Notes: generated by a model not told the origin, from the letters alone. Shown: positions 42,907 to 51,861, counted from the first letter of the stretch. The stretch: 64,000 nucleotides of DNA from an uncultured Flavobacteriia bacterium (GCA_903873915.1 CAIQQH010000012.1:1-64000), one strand, 5' to 3'. Made by a program: numbers and translations.

Positions 42907-43968
42907 ATGACACCTAAATTCCATTCATTGCGAATTGCCGACGTAAGGCATGAAACGGAGGACACTGTATCCATCGCTTTTGATGTTCCAGAAACATTGC
43001 AAGCAGATTATTCCTTTCAAGCGGGACAATACCTGACCTTGAAAGCACTGATCGATGGTGAAGAGGTACGTCGTTCCTATTCGTTGTGCTCTGCACCCTA
43101 TGAACACGAATGGCGAGTGGCGATCAAACAAGTGGAAGGTGGAAAATTTTCGACCTATGCGAACGCAAATCTTGCCGTTGGACAGGACATGGAAGTGATG
43201 ACGCCAACGGGTAATTTCAGCGTCTATCCCGACAATAGTAACGATCAAACATACGTGCTTTTCGCCGCGGGAAGTGGCATAACCCCGATCTTATCCATTG
43301 CAAAAACGCTTTTAAAAGAAGAGTCGAATAGCTCCATTCATTTGTTCTTCGGAAACAAAGGGTTTGGCAGCATCATCTTCCGAGAAGAAATTGAAGCTTT
43401 GAAAAACAGCTACATGGACCGATTCAGAGTTGTTCATATTCTATCCAGAGAAAATTTAGGAAATGAGATTCAGAAGGGGCGAATTACCGCTGAAAAATGC
43501 GATTCATTATTCACTGCATTCCTGAAAAATGAGCAGATCAAGGGTATTTACACCTGTGGTCCTGAGGAAATGATTTTAGGAGTAAAAGAAAGCATGACTC
43601 GCAATGGTGTGTCGGAAAAATCGATTCATTTTGAGTTGTTTGGTACGAATGTCAGCAAGAAAAGTAAAACAGAAACTAGCACACCTGAAATTGATTCCAA
43701 CGTTACAGTCATTCTAGACGGGGATTCTATCGATATATCTCTGCTTTCTGGCGAAAGCATCTTGGATGCCGCACAAAAAGCAGGTGCTGACTTGCCTTTT
43801 GCCTGTAAAGGTGGGGTTTGTTGCACGTGCAAAGCAAAAATAATTACAGGGACGGCACGCATGGATGTCAATTATGCCCTCGAAAAAGATGAAGTTGAAG
43901 CAGGTTATATTTTGACCTGTCAAGCACATCCTACCAGTGAAAAATTAATTGTATCATTTGACGAATAA
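42907..43968 (+). CDS. paaE: Phenylacetyl-CoA epoxidase reductase PaaE (copy 1)
   Basis: A 353-residue electron-transfer subunit. The N-terminal half is a ferredoxin-NADP reductase: FQAGQYLTLKALIDGEEVRRSYSLCS (FAD-binding R-x-Y-S), FAAGSGITPILSIAK (NADPH), IYTCGPEEMI. The C-terminal 90 residues are a plant-type 2Fe-2S ferredoxin with ACKGGVCCTCKAK and ILTCQAHP, giving the C-x4-C-x2-C...C pattern. It passes electrons from NADPH to the PaaA diiron centre. Divergent from paaABCD and followed by a paralogue four bases later. Confidence 0.93.
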   Translation: MTPKFHSLRIADVRHETEDTVSIAFDVPETLQADYSFQAGQYLTLKALIDGEEVRRSYSLCSAPYEHEWRVAIKQVEGGKFSTYANANLAVGQDMEVMTPTGNFSVYPDNSNDQTYVLFAAGSGITPILSIAKTLLKEESNSSIHLFFGNKGFGSIIFREEIEALKNSYMDRFRVVHILSRENLGNEIQKGRITAEKCDSLFTAFLKNEQIKGIYTCGPEEMILGVKESMTRNGVSEKSIHFELFGTNVSKKSKTETSTPEIDSNVTVILDGDSIDISLLSGESILDAAQKAGADLPFACKGGVCCTCKAKIITGTARMDVNYALEKDEVEAGYILTCQAHPTSEKLIVSFDE

Positions 43969-43971
43969 ATT

Positions 43972-45042
43972 ATGGGCTTATTTTCCATCTTCAAGAAAGA
44001 CAAGACAGAGCATCGAGGATTTCATATACTTACGGTAAAATCCATTGATCGCTTGACATCGAACTCCATCAAAATCGTTTTTGATGTTCCATCGGCTGTT
44101 GAGGCATCCTTTATATTCATTCCTGGCCAATACATCACCTTATTGATCAATCACGGAGGAAAAGAAGAGCGTCGTTCATACTCCTTGTGCAACGGTCCGG
44201 ATGAATCTTTGGCGATTGCAGTGAAGGAGGTTCCCAATGGAACAATTTCCGTTTGGTTGAACCGCGAATTGAAGGTTGGTGATGAGATTCAAGTCAGCGA
44301 ACCACAAGGAAACTTCACTTTAAAACCGACAGAGAAAAATGTTGTGGCCATCGCTGCCGGAAGTGGGATTACACCAATCATGTCCATCGCCAAACAACTT
44401 CAAGCAACAGGTGGAAACATGCAGTTATTTTATGGAAATAGATCTGAATCCGATATACTTTTTAAGTCGGAGCTTGGAGGATTAGATGCCGTCAAGGGTC
44501 ACTATGCTTTAAGTGGAGAAACGAAAGATGGATTTCTTTCAGGACGCATTGATAAAGCACAAATTACCGCATTAATCAAGCAGGACTTGGACATGCTCAA
44601 ATCAGATGCCTTCTTTATTTGTGGGCCAGAGCAAATGATCATGGAGGTGAAAGAAACCTTGGAGTTTTTCGGTGTGAATGCTACAAAAATTCGTTTTGAA
44701 TTGTTCACTACTCCCGTTCTTATGGTTCAGGAAAGTGTTCAAGTTCAAGCCAATTATTCTGGCGACAGCAAGGTAAAAGTTATTCTTGACGGAGAAGTGG
44801 CCAATTTCACCTTAAACACCAATGGGAAATCACTCCTTGAAGCCAGTGAAAATGCAGGGATTGATGCCCCTTATTCATGCAAAGGTGGAGTGTGTTGTTC
44901 GTGCAAAGCCAAGGTGGTTAAAGGTTCCGTCAAAATGGATTTGAATTACGCCTTGACCGATCAAGAAGTGGCGAAGGGATATATTTTAACCTGTCAATCG
45001 CACCCAACAAGTGAAGAACTAACCATCTCTTTCGATGAGTAA
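43972..45042 (+). CDS. PaaE-type reductase (copy 2)
   Basis: A 356-residue protein with the same architecture as the preceding gene: IPGQYITLLINHGGKEERRSYSLCN, IAAGSGITPIMSIAKQL, FFICGPEQMIMEV, then a ferredoxin with SCKGGVCCSCKAK and ILTCQSHP. All FAD, NADPH and cluster residues are retained, so it should be active. It starts three bases past the paaE stop and overlaps the SDR gene by 8 bp. Having two tandem intact reductases is unusual; each may serve a different oxygenase or redox condition. Confidence 0.9.
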   Translation: MGLFSIFKKDKTEHRGFHILTVKSIDRLTSNSIKIVFDVPSAVEASFIFIPGQYITLLINHGGKEERRSYSLCNGPDESLAIAVKEVPNGTISVWLNRELKVGDEIQVSEPQGNFTLKPTEKNVVAIAAGSGITPIMSIAKQLQATGGNMQLFYGNRSESDILFKSELGGLDAVKGHYALSGETKDGFLSGRIDKAQITALIKQDLDMLKSDAFFICGPEQMIMEVKETLEFFGVNATKIRFELFTTPVLMVQESVQVQANYSGDSKVKVILDGEVANFTLNTNGKSLLEASENAGIDAPYSCKGGVCCSCKAKVVKGSVKMDLNYALTDQEVAKGYILTCQSHPTSEELTISFDE

Positions 45043-45724
45043 AAAAACCATTGTTGTCGTTGGCGCAAGCCGTGGTATTGGAAAGGCGCTTGTTGAATTT
45101 TTTGCGGCAAGCGCAGATCACCAAGTGATTGCCTTATCCCGAGACCTCGAGAAAATGGAGGATAATTTTCAAGGCTATAGCAATGTAGTTTCCTTTCCAT
45201 TTGATTTACTTCACAATGTGCAAAGTGAGGCGAAAACCATTTTTGAAGGCATAGGAAGCATCGATATCTTGATCAACAATGCAGGCAAGTTGGTGAACAA
45301 GCCATTTCCAGAAATTACACATCGCGATTTGACGGATTGTTACCAAGTGAATGTAATTGGCGTGATGGAAACTGTGCAAGCCGCAGTGCCTCAAATGCTT
45401 GGTGGTGGACACATCGTGAATATCAGTTCAATGGGAGGATTTCAAGGAAGCATGAAGTTTGCTGGCTTAAGCGCCTACTCCACGTCAAAAGCGGCCTTGT
45501 GTAGTTTTACCGAATTGTTTGCTGAAGAGTATAAGGAAAGTAAGATAAAAATGAATTGCTTGTGCTTGGGCGCAGCACAGACAGAAATGTTGGAAGAGGC
45601 ATTTCCAGGATATCAAGCACCGGTTAGTGCTGAAAAGATGGCTGAATTCATTGCTAATTTTGCGCTGACTGGAGACCAATGGATCAATGGAAAGATCATT
45701 CCTGTTTCATTGAGCACGCCTTAA
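45035..45724 (+). CDS. Short-chain dehydrogenase/reductase
   Basis: A 229-residue SDR. VGASRGIGKALVEFF is the nucleotide-binding motif, LINNAGKLV the NNAG motif, and ISSMGGFQGSMKFAGLSAYSTSKAAL holds the catalytic Ser, Tyr and Lys (YSTSK). Its 8-bp overlap with the second reductase and position in the paaE operon suggest a step in aromatic or CoA-ester catabolism, but the substrate is not visible. Confidence 0.9.
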   Translation: MSKKTIVVVGASRGIGKALVEFFAASADHQVIALSRDLEKMEDNFQGYSNVVSFPFDLLHNVQSEAKTIFEGIGSIDILINNAGKLVNKPFPEITHRDLTDCYQVNVIGVMETVQAAVPQMLGGGHIVNISSMGGFQGSMKFAGLSAYSTSKAALCSFTELFAEEYKESKIKMNCLCLGAAQTEMLEEAFPGYQAPVSAEKMAEFIANFALTGDQWINGKIIPVSLSTP

Positions 45725-45769
45725 ATTAAATATTTATTCAACAGATTATTAACCAAATACAAAGGAACT

Positions 45770-46180
45770 ATGAGCCAAAAAATTTACAGTGGAAACTCGA
45801 CAAGTTATTCAGATTGTCAATTCACAGCAGATGGTAATAAAATCTACCGCGGAAATTCAACAAGCTACTCCGATTGTTTGTATACAATTGATGGGTACAA
45901 GGTTTACTCCGGGAATTCCACCAGCTACTCCGATTGTTTGTTTACCATTAGTGGTGAAAAAATATATCAAGGAAATTCTACAAGCTATTCAGACTGTATC
46001 TATACGATCAGTGGAAACAAAGTATATCGTGGGAATTCAACGAGCTATTCGGATTGTATTTTCACCTTCGATAACAACAAAATTTATCAAGGAAATTCTA
46101 CAAGCTATTCGGATTGTGTAGCTACGATTGATGGTATGTTTAAATATTGGTTACTTGTAATTTTAGTTGGACCTTACTGA
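45770..46180 (+). CDS. Cytosolic GNSTSYSDC-repeat protein
   Basis: A 136-residue protein, without a signal peptide, of six 20-residue repeats (residues 4-122) with the invariant core GNSTSYSDC, K-[IV]-Y before it, and a variable T-[IVA] strand after it. It ends in a hydrophobic FKYWLLVILVGPY, similar to the ILAGPY tail of the secreted paralogue at 15601-16065, so the tail is a family feature. An AAAGGA-like sequence precedes the ATG, rare here. The last repeat is followed by a hydrophobic segment that might insert in a membrane. Function unknown. It is flanked by the paa operon and an ECF sigma factor. Confidence 0.85.
   Translation: MSQKIYSGNSTSYSDCQFTADGNKIYRGNSTSYSDCLYTIDGYKVYSGNSTSYSDCLFTISGEKIYQGNSTSYSDCIYTISGNKVYRGNSTSYSDCIFTFDNNKIYQGNSTSYSDCVATIDGMFKYWLLVILVGPY
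45779..46135 (+). repeat. Six in-frame 60-bp coding repeats (paralogue)
   Basis: The period and core are the same as in 15664-16020. Codons of the nine-residue core differ between copies, as they do in the other gene. Confidence 0.92.
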
Positions 46181-46266
46181 TGAAATGTCATGATTGTCAT
46201 CGATAGCGATTTTTGTGTTACTTTACAACAACTTCCCATTTAAAGACCAAAACCTAAGGATTGAAC

Positions 46267-46830
46267 TTGCAACGGAAACATATCAAGAAGCTAACTGAGC
46301 CAGAGATTATCGAACTGGCGAAGAAAGACCAGCAATACTTTGGTGAATTGTATGGCAACTACTTCAAGCGCATCTTCCGCTTCGTTTTTAAGCGCTTAGG
46401 CGGCAACGAGGAAGTGGCCAACGACCTTACACAACAAACCTTCATCAAGGCAATGGCCAACATCGCTAAATACGAGGACCGAGGATTGCCTTTTTCAAGT
46501 TGGTTGTTTCGCATTGCACAGAATGAAGTATCTATGTTTTTCAGGGCTCAAAAAAATGCGTATACCGTTGAGATTGAAGACTGGAGAATGAAAGATCTCT
46601 GTACAGAAGGAAATCTCCTAGGATACATGACTCAAGAGGACCAAGAAAAATTGGTTGGACTATTGAATGACATGGAACAAGAACATTTGGATTTGATTGA
46701 GCTTCGTTTTTTCCAAGAAATGAGTTTCAAAGAAATTTCAGAAATTTACAATATCACAGAGGCAAATGCAAAAATGCGCGTTTATCGCATTCTTGAAAAG
46801 CTTAAAAATAAATGGACCGCATCGCTATGA
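46267..46830 (+). CDS. ECF-type sigma factor
   Basis: A 187-residue extracytoplasmic-function sigma factor. Region 2 is about residues 18-95 (FGELYGNYFKRIFRFVFKRLGGNEEVANDLTQQTFIKAMANIAKYEDRGLPFSSWLFRIAQNEV). Region 4 is about 130-185 (LDLIELRFFQEMSFKEISEIYNITEANAKMRVYRILEKLKNKW). The first ATG is well downstream, so a TTG is used; TTG 46267 sits six bases after AAGGA, better than TTG 46261, which abuts it. Coupled to the next gene by ATGA. Confidence 0.9.
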   Translation: MQRKHIKKLTEPEIIELAKKDQQYFGELYGNYFKRIFRFVFKRLGGNEEVANDLTQQTFIKAMANIAKYEDRGLPFSSWLFRIAQNEVSMFFRAQKNAYTVEIEDWRMKDLCTEGNLLGYMTQEDQEKLVGLLNDMEQEHLDLIELRFFQEMSFKEISEIYNITEANAKMRVYRILEKLKNKWTASL

Positions 46831-47033
46831 GAAAATTTAGCATTAAGCAAGATGATCGGCCGATAGAGCCATCGCTGGAACAGATCCAACGCAATCAAGA
46901 TTTCAGAAAATTGTACCACGATTACGAGCGATTGACAAAGCGCGGCAAAAAACCCATTTACCGCGATCCAAAATTGTACCTCCTGATGGTATTGATTGGT
47001 GTGATTGCGTTGTTACTCTTTTTTGAAGGATAA
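46827..47033 (+). CDS. Small tail-anchored protein coupled to the sigma factor
   Basis: A 68-residue protein: a charged 47-residue N-terminal part (EQIQRNQDFRKLYHDYERLTKRGKKP) and one C-terminal membrane helix (LYLLMVLIGVIALLLFF), with about three residues beyond it. Its ATG overlaps the sigma stop codon as ATGA. An alternative ATG is at 46812. The place and shape suggest a minimal membrane-held regulator or anti-sigma factor, but it lacks any recognisable zinc or anti-sigma motif. Confidence 0.75.
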   Translation: MRKFSIKQDDRPIEPSLEQIQRNQDFRKLYHDYERLTKRGKKPIYRDPKLYLLMVLIGVIALLLFFEG

Positions 47034-47084
47034 AATCCTTTTAGATTCTAAGATTTCAAGATGTTAAGAAGTTAAGACTTGTTT

Positions 47085-47370
47085 ACACTTCGAATTCTCG
47101 AAAGGAGCAAATTTCCATTAAGACATCAAGACTTCTAAAAGTTACGAGTTTCAAATCACGAGTTACGAGTTAGTTTTAGCTTCGATTTAACGCTTTGAAG
47201 GCATTTAGTTAGATTTTTTCACGAAGTTGCAATTCTTCAAATCAGTATGAAAATGCTCTAGAACTCGAAGTAAGATTAAGTCTTGAAGCGAAGCGGTCTT
47301 TCGTCTTTTATTCCGCAAATGCGGAAGGGTCCTTTGTCCTTCGAAGCTCAAGGAGCGAAGAAGTGTCTTT
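47085..47370. repeat. Mosaic repeat R5
   Basis: The 383-bp gap holds inverted GTAAYTC words (GAGTTAC at 47141-47173), AACTCGAAGTAAG with GATTAAGTCTT (47262-47283), the 67-bp block at 47274-47340 that is an inverted near-copy of R3 and includes TTCCGCAAATGCGGAA (47311-47326), and the TTCGAAGCTCA word shared inverted with R2. No gene is seen from 47034 to 47416. Confidence 0.85.
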
Positions 47371-47398
47371 TGTATTTCAAAGATTTTCATTAGTTTTA
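47369..47398 (+). promoter_or_regulatory. Promoter of the PorP/SprF gene
   Basis: TTTG (47369-47372), 18 bases, TAGTTTTA (47391-47398). The predicted start is about 14 bases before the ATG at 47417. Confidence 0.4.
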
Positions 47399-47416
47399 AG
47401 TTCACTTGACAATGGA

Positions 47417-48424
47417 ATGAATCAAAGAATTCTGCTTATTGGATTGATTGCACTGATGAAATTCAACACTTCACTGGCTCAAGACATCCATTGGTCGCAG
47501 TTTAATGATATCCCCATGTTTCAAAACCCTGGTCATGCTGGTCATTTTGACGGCGATTACCGCTTCGTAGGGAATTACCGCAACCAATGGCGCAGTGTCT
47601 CCGTTCCTTTCAGTACTATTTCTATGTCGGCGGACATGCACCTGCCCAACTTTCGAAACCTTGGTGTAGGCCTTCTCTTTTTTCACGATGCCGTGGGAGA
47701 TGGTAAGTTGCAGACAACCGAGCTTCAAGCAAACGTTTCTTATCTATTAAAACTGACATCCGACTCCAGTCATATCCTTCGTGGAGGCATAAATTTCGGG
47801 ATGAATCATCGGCAAATCAATTGGAATCAGCTCTATTTTGACAACCAATTCAATGGAACACAATTCGACCCAAATCTTCCAAGCAATGAGTTGTTTCAAA
47901 CCGACAGAAAAACGAATCTCTCTGTTGGAGCGGGTGTTTTGTATGAGTACTTGATCAACAAACGCGAAAAAATAACAGCCGGCTTTGGCATGTTCAACTT
48001 GAACCGACCAAATCAAGGATTCTACACATCTGTCATTCCTCGCGACATTCGCTACAACTTTTTTGTCAAAGGCATTTACGCCATAGATTCCGATTGGGAC
48101 TTGATACCCTCATTCAATTTATCCATTCAAGGAAAATACCGGGAATTTGTCGCTGGATCTTCACTGAAATACACATTGATCAACAAGCGAGGTGACTACA
48201 AGGCCGTATATGCTGGAATCTGGTACCGCACAGCCGATGCTGCCTATCTCAGTGTTGGCATGGATTACCAAAGTTGGTTTGTTGGATTAAGTTATGACAT
48301 AAACTTTTCGAAATTGGTTCCAGCCAGCAATATGCGTGGCGGATTTGAAATTGCAACGCGCTATATCCTGAGCCGATTTAAACCTAAAAAGATGCAACAC
48401 CGCGTATGTCCAGATTTCATTTAA
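47417..48424 (+). CDS. PorP/SprF family outer-membrane protein
   Basis: A 335-residue protein. ATG 47417 opens a signal peptide ending NTSLAQ; an upstream in-frame ATG at 47363 lies within the R5 repeat. HWSQFNDIPMFQNPGHAGHFDGDYRFVGNYRNQW is the PorP/SprF signature and the rest is a predicted 12-14-strand beta-barrel ending with a hydrophobic aromatic strand. PorP-like proteins are outer-membrane parts of the T9SS gliding apparatus and carry cargo such as SprB. It overlaps the next gene by 19 bp. Confidence 0.9.
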   Translation: MNQRILLIGLIALMKFNTSLAQDIHWSQFNDIPMFQNPGHAGHFDGDYRFVGNYRNQWRSVSVPFSTISMSADMHLPNFRNLGVGLLFFHDAVGDGKLQTTELQANVSYLLKLTSDSSHILRGGINFGMNHRQINWNQLYFDNQFNGTQFDPNLPSNELFQTDRKTNLSVGAGVLYEYLINKREKITAGFGMFNLNRPNQGFYTSVIPRDIRYNFFVKGIYAIDSDWDLIPSFNLSIQGKYREFVAGSSLKYTLINKRGDYKAVYAGIWYRTADAAYLSVGMDYQSWFVGLSYDINFSKLVPASNMRGGFEIATRYILSRFKPKKMQHRVCPDFI

Positions 48425-50643
48425 TACTGGTTTTTGTGTGCGCGTCATTTGGAATTTCAGCGCAATCTCGACTCGCGCAATATTTGAAAGCTGCGGAGGA
48501 TAAATACCGGAATGGCGATTATTATTATGCTGTTGAGCTCTATGAAATGGCCATGGAGCTTGATTCCAATTCCGTTGAAACGTTATGGAATTACGCAGAA
48601 TCATTGCGGGCATTTAAGGATTACCGAAAAGCTGAATTTTACTACGAAAAAGTATATGATCGCGAAGAAGCGATGCTCTATCCAATGTCATTGATTTACC
48701 TTGGGCTGATGCAAAAGTGCAATGGGAAATACGACACGGCACTTGAAACCTTTAAAAAGGCTAAAAAGAAATTCGCCAAGCAGAAAAAAGAATACCCCTA
48801 CCTGAAAGCGAAACGAGAGATGGAATCCTGCCTGTGGGCAAAATCAGCCATTAAGGACACCGTGAACCTGTTGTTCTCGCGCTTACCAGAAACCGTTAAT
48901 ACCCCAAACTCAGAATTTGGACATACGATTTCAGAAGGGTCTTTTATTTTCTCCTCACTACGCGCCGATTCCATTGGTTCGGGCGAGGAGGTCTATACCA
49001 AGAGTTATAAAACACGGCTGTATCAGTCAGTACTTGATTCAGGATCTTTGGGACAATCTCAGCGGATTGATGATTTATTTTTTGCTGGATTGAGCACCGG
49101 AAATGGTGCCTTTTCAATAGATGGAAAACGCTTTTATTTCAGCTTGTGCACCGACGAAGGATACAATTACACCTGCAAAATCATGGTTTCGCGTTTTGAA
49201 AATGGGAAATGGACAGCTGCAGATTCCTTGGGAGAGCTCATCAATGTGGATGGAAGCAACACCTCAATGCCCGCAATCGGAATGATGGATGGACAAGAAG
49301 TCTTGTTTTATTCTTCGAACCGAGAAGGAGGTGAAGGCGGCATGGACATTTGGTTTTCGGCGATTAAAAACGGGAATGAATACGCCAAACCACGCGCCAT
49401 TAAAACGATAAATTCAGTAGACAACGAATTGTCGCCTTGGTGGGATCAACGCACGAATACACTTTATTTCTCGTCCTCGTGGCATGATGGTTTTGGCGGG
49501 TATGATGTGTTTGCTGTCCCTTACAGCACACAATTTGGAGAATCTAAAAATGTTGGAATCCCAATCAACAGCCCAGCGAATGACCTCTATTATTTCAAAT
49601 CTGGGGATACCAGTTATTTTTCAAGCAATCGTCTTGGGGTACTTTACAGTAAAAACCCGACCTGCTGTAGCGATATCTTTTCAGCGTCACCACCTGTGCT
49701 TATTGTTCCAACAACACCGAAAGAGACTTTAGAAGATTTAAATAAGCGCTTACCTGTCACACTTTTCTTTCATAACGATTGCCCAGATCCTAAAACACAA
49801 GACACCGTAACGAAAGTGAACTATCTTACGAGTTACGAGGACTACCGCAAGTTACTTCCCGAATATCAGAAAGAATATGCCAATGGATTGAGTGGGGTAA
49901 AAGCCGAAGATGCCCGTGAAGACATCGAGAGTTTTTTCATCGAATTTGTGGATCAAGGTGTGAAAGACCTCTACTTGTTCAGAGATTTATTGCTGGAAGA
50001 ATTGAAGAAAGGTGCACGCATTAAAGTCACAGTTCAAGGTTTTGCGAGTCCATTGCACAAAACTGCCTACAATGTCAATTTGACCAAGCGAAGAATTTCC
50101 TCCTTCATGAATTATTTGCGCGCTTTCGAGAATGGCGTTTTCATTCCCTATTTGGATGGAACAGCGGGAAATGGAGGCTTCGTTATCTTTGCGCAAGTAC
50201 CTTTTGGAGAATACTCTGCCAATCAATTGACCAGTGACAATATCAACGACCAACGCAACTCCGTTTATTCAAGAGCTGCAGCGATCGAAAGAAAGATAGA
50301 AATACAGAGTGTTGAATCCATCCAAAAAGACAGTTTGGCCTTTTATACTGAAATTTCACCTACATCCGTGGATCTTGGTTCAGTCGTGAAGGGAGTAACT
50401 TTGGTCAAAAATATCGTGTTCAAAAATAAGAGCAATCAAACATTAGAAGTAGAGCGAATTGACTTCGACGCAAGCATCGTTCAAGTCACCATGGAAAATA
50501 ATATTCCAGCGCATACTGAGGCCAACATACTATTCACAACAACTGGGCAACTTCCTAAAGGTCTCTTCTCCATTCCAGTACAAATTTATTTCAAAGGATA
50601 TTCGACACCAATATCCCTTCGCGTTTTAGGTGAAGGCTTATAG
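48406..50643 (+). CDS. TPR/PD40/OmpA-like T9SS accessory protein with DUF1573-type tail
   Basis: A 745-residue exported protein (signal ending ASFGISAQ). About residues 20-135 hold TPR-like helices (DYYYAVELYEMAMELDSN, DYRKAEFYYEKVYDRE). About 160-420 hold PD40/WD40-like propeller repeats (FFYSSNREGGEGGMDIWFSAIK, TLYFSSSWHDGFGGYDVF, DTSYFSSNRLG). About 530-645 resemble an OmpA-type peptidoglycan-binding domain (IKVTVQGFASPLHKTAYNVNLTKRRISSFMNYL). The last 90 residues look like DUF1573 (YTEISPTSVDLGSVVKGVTLVKNIVFKNKSN). This matches PorE-type T9SS partners except for the DUF1573-type tail. It overlaps the PorP gene by 19 bp. Confidence 0.87.
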   Translation: MSRFHLILVFVCASFGISAQSRLAQYLKAAEDKYRNGDYYYAVELYEMAMELDSNSVETLWNYAESLRAFKDYRKAEFYYEKVYDREEAMLYPMSLIYLGLMQKCNGKYDTALETFKKAKKKFAKQKKEYPYLKAKREMESCLWAKSAIKDTVNLLFSRLPETVNTPNSEFGHTISEGSFIFSSLRADSIGSGEEVYTKSYKTRLYQSVLDSGSLGQSQRIDDLFFAGLSTGNGAFSIDGKRFYFSLCTDEGYNYTCKIMVSRFENGKWTAADSLGELINVDGSNTSMPAIGMMDGQEVLFYSSNREGGEGGMDIWFSAIKNGNEYAKPRAIKTINSVDNELSPWWDQRTNTLYFSSSWHDGFGGYDVFAVPYSTQFGESKNVGIPINSPANDLYYFKSGDTSYFSSNRLGVLYSKNPTCCSDIFSASPPVLIVPTTPKETLEDLNKRLPVTLFFHNDCPDPKTQDTVTKVNYLTSYEDYRKLLPEYQKEYANGLSGVKAEDAREDIESFFIEFVDQGVKDLYLFRDLLLEELKKGARIKVTVQGFASPLHKTAYNVNLTKRRISSFMNYLRAFENGVFIPYLDGTAGNGGFVIFAQVPFGEYSANQLTSDNINDQRNSVYSRAAAIERKIEIQSVESIQKDSLAFYTEISPTSVDLGSVVKGVTLVKNIVFKNKSNQTLEVERIDFDASIVQVTMENNIPAHTEANILFTTTGQLPKGLFSIPVQIYFKGYSTPISLRVLGEGL

Positions 50644-50675
50644 TTTGGATGCATCCGCGCGAATTGATACCTTTG
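50644..50675 (+). promoter_or_regulatory. Promoter of the acyltransferase cluster
   Basis: TTTG (50644-50647), exactly 20 bases, TACCTTTG (50668-50675). This is the best-matching promoter in the window. It begins at the stop codon of the preceding gene and lies about 20 bases before the ATG at 50696, which supports that start over the in-frame one at 50630. Confidence 0.7.
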
Positions 50676-50695
50676 CTGCCAAATTAACGAATCGA

Positions 50696-51850
50696 ATGAG
50701 TAAGATCCCGGTAAAGCGTCCTCGACTAATGTTCATTGACATGGCACGATCAATTGCCATTATTTTGATGCTTGAAGGGCACTTTGTGGATCAAACCTTG
50801 GGATCACGCTTTCGAAGTCCGGCTGCTCACTTTGTAAATCCTGATTTTTTCTGGTACGACTGCTGGCACATCATCCGTGGGTACACATCACCTATGTTCT
50901 TGACCATGACGGGATTGATCTTCGTTTATCTTTTATATGCCAATAAAGGTGAACCATTCTTCGGAAATGAACGCGTTAAAAAAGGCTTTAAGCGAGTGGC
51001 CGAACTGTTGTTTTGGGGCTATGTATTGATGCCCAAAGGATTTCACATTTTGCAATGTATAGGTTTCGGAATACTCGGGCTATTGTTGACATACGGCTTG
51101 TATCGTTTGATTAAGGTTATCCCACTATGGGTGTATTATTTTGTGTTCTCGCTTGTCATTTTCTCCTTTTGGGCGCCATTGAGTAAAATACGCAACGAAG
51201 CTGGAGTGATTCCATGGCCCTATGGTTGGCCTAATTTTATTCAAAACATCATTCATGCCCCATCCCATCGCTCTATGTTTCCACTCGCGCCGCATTTGGG
51301 ATATACATTCTTTGGTGCGGGTATAGGTGTATTGCTGCATACTGCATGGATGAACAAAAGCAAATGGATTATCCCTGGATTTCTTCTTGTCACAGGATTT
51401 CTGATGTTCTTTTTTTCCACCCAATTTTTATACTTCGTTCACCACTTCATGACACGTTCATTTGGCTTTGGGATTGAGTATCTTGCCAGTGGAAATTGGT
51501 TGTTCGAAAACCTTGGGATGATTCTAATGGTATTGGGTATTTTGTCGCTGGTAGAAAAGCTTTTTACCATAAAAGACAATTTGTTCATTCTCATGGGACG
51601 AAATACCTTACCTGTTTTCGTTGTTCATATGATTGTACTTTATGGCGCAATCATTCACTTTGGCATTGCTAAATTTATTTCACGCGACATCAATTCATTA
51701 AATCCCTATGAAGCAGCAATTGGTTCGGCGCTATTTATTTCATTGTTTGCCGTAATGGTCTATTACATTAAGCCATTGACTGCGTTTTACGACCGGATTT
51801 TAGGCATAATTTTTCCGATTCGTAAACGATTTTCTAAAGAGAACAAATAA
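50696..51850 (+). CDS. HGSNAT-like membrane acyltransferase (copy 1)
   Basis: A 384-residue polytopic protein with about ten membrane helices. The opening PRLMFIDMARSIAIILMLEGHFVDQTLG, with E-G-H, matches the heparan-alpha-glucosaminide N-acetyltransferase catalytic family (DUF1624). Such enzymes move acetyl groups from cytosolic acetyl-CoA to a glucosamine on the far side of the membrane. A paralogue follows two genes later. The SGNH hydrolase begins 11 bases after its stop. Confidence 0.82.
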   Translation: MSKIPVKRPRLMFIDMARSIAIILMLEGHFVDQTLGSRFRSPAAHFVNPDFFWYDCWHIIRGYTSPMFLTMTGLIFVYLLYANKGEPFFGNERVKKGFKRVAELLFWGYVLMPKGFHILQCIGFGILGLLLTYGLYRLIKVIPLWVYYFVFSLVIFSFWAPLSKIRNEAGVIPWPYGWPNFIQNIIHAPSHRSMFPLAPHLGYTFFGAGIGVLLHTAWMNKSKWIIPGFLLVTGFLMFFFSTQFLYFVHHFMTRSFGFGIEYLASGNWLFENLGMILMVLGILSLVEKLFTIKDNLFILMGRNTLPVFVVHMIVLYGAIIHFGIAKFISRDINSLNPYEAAIGSALFISLFAVMVYYIKPLTAFYDRILGIIFPIRKRFSKENK

Positions 51851-51861
51851 TCCCATCACCA

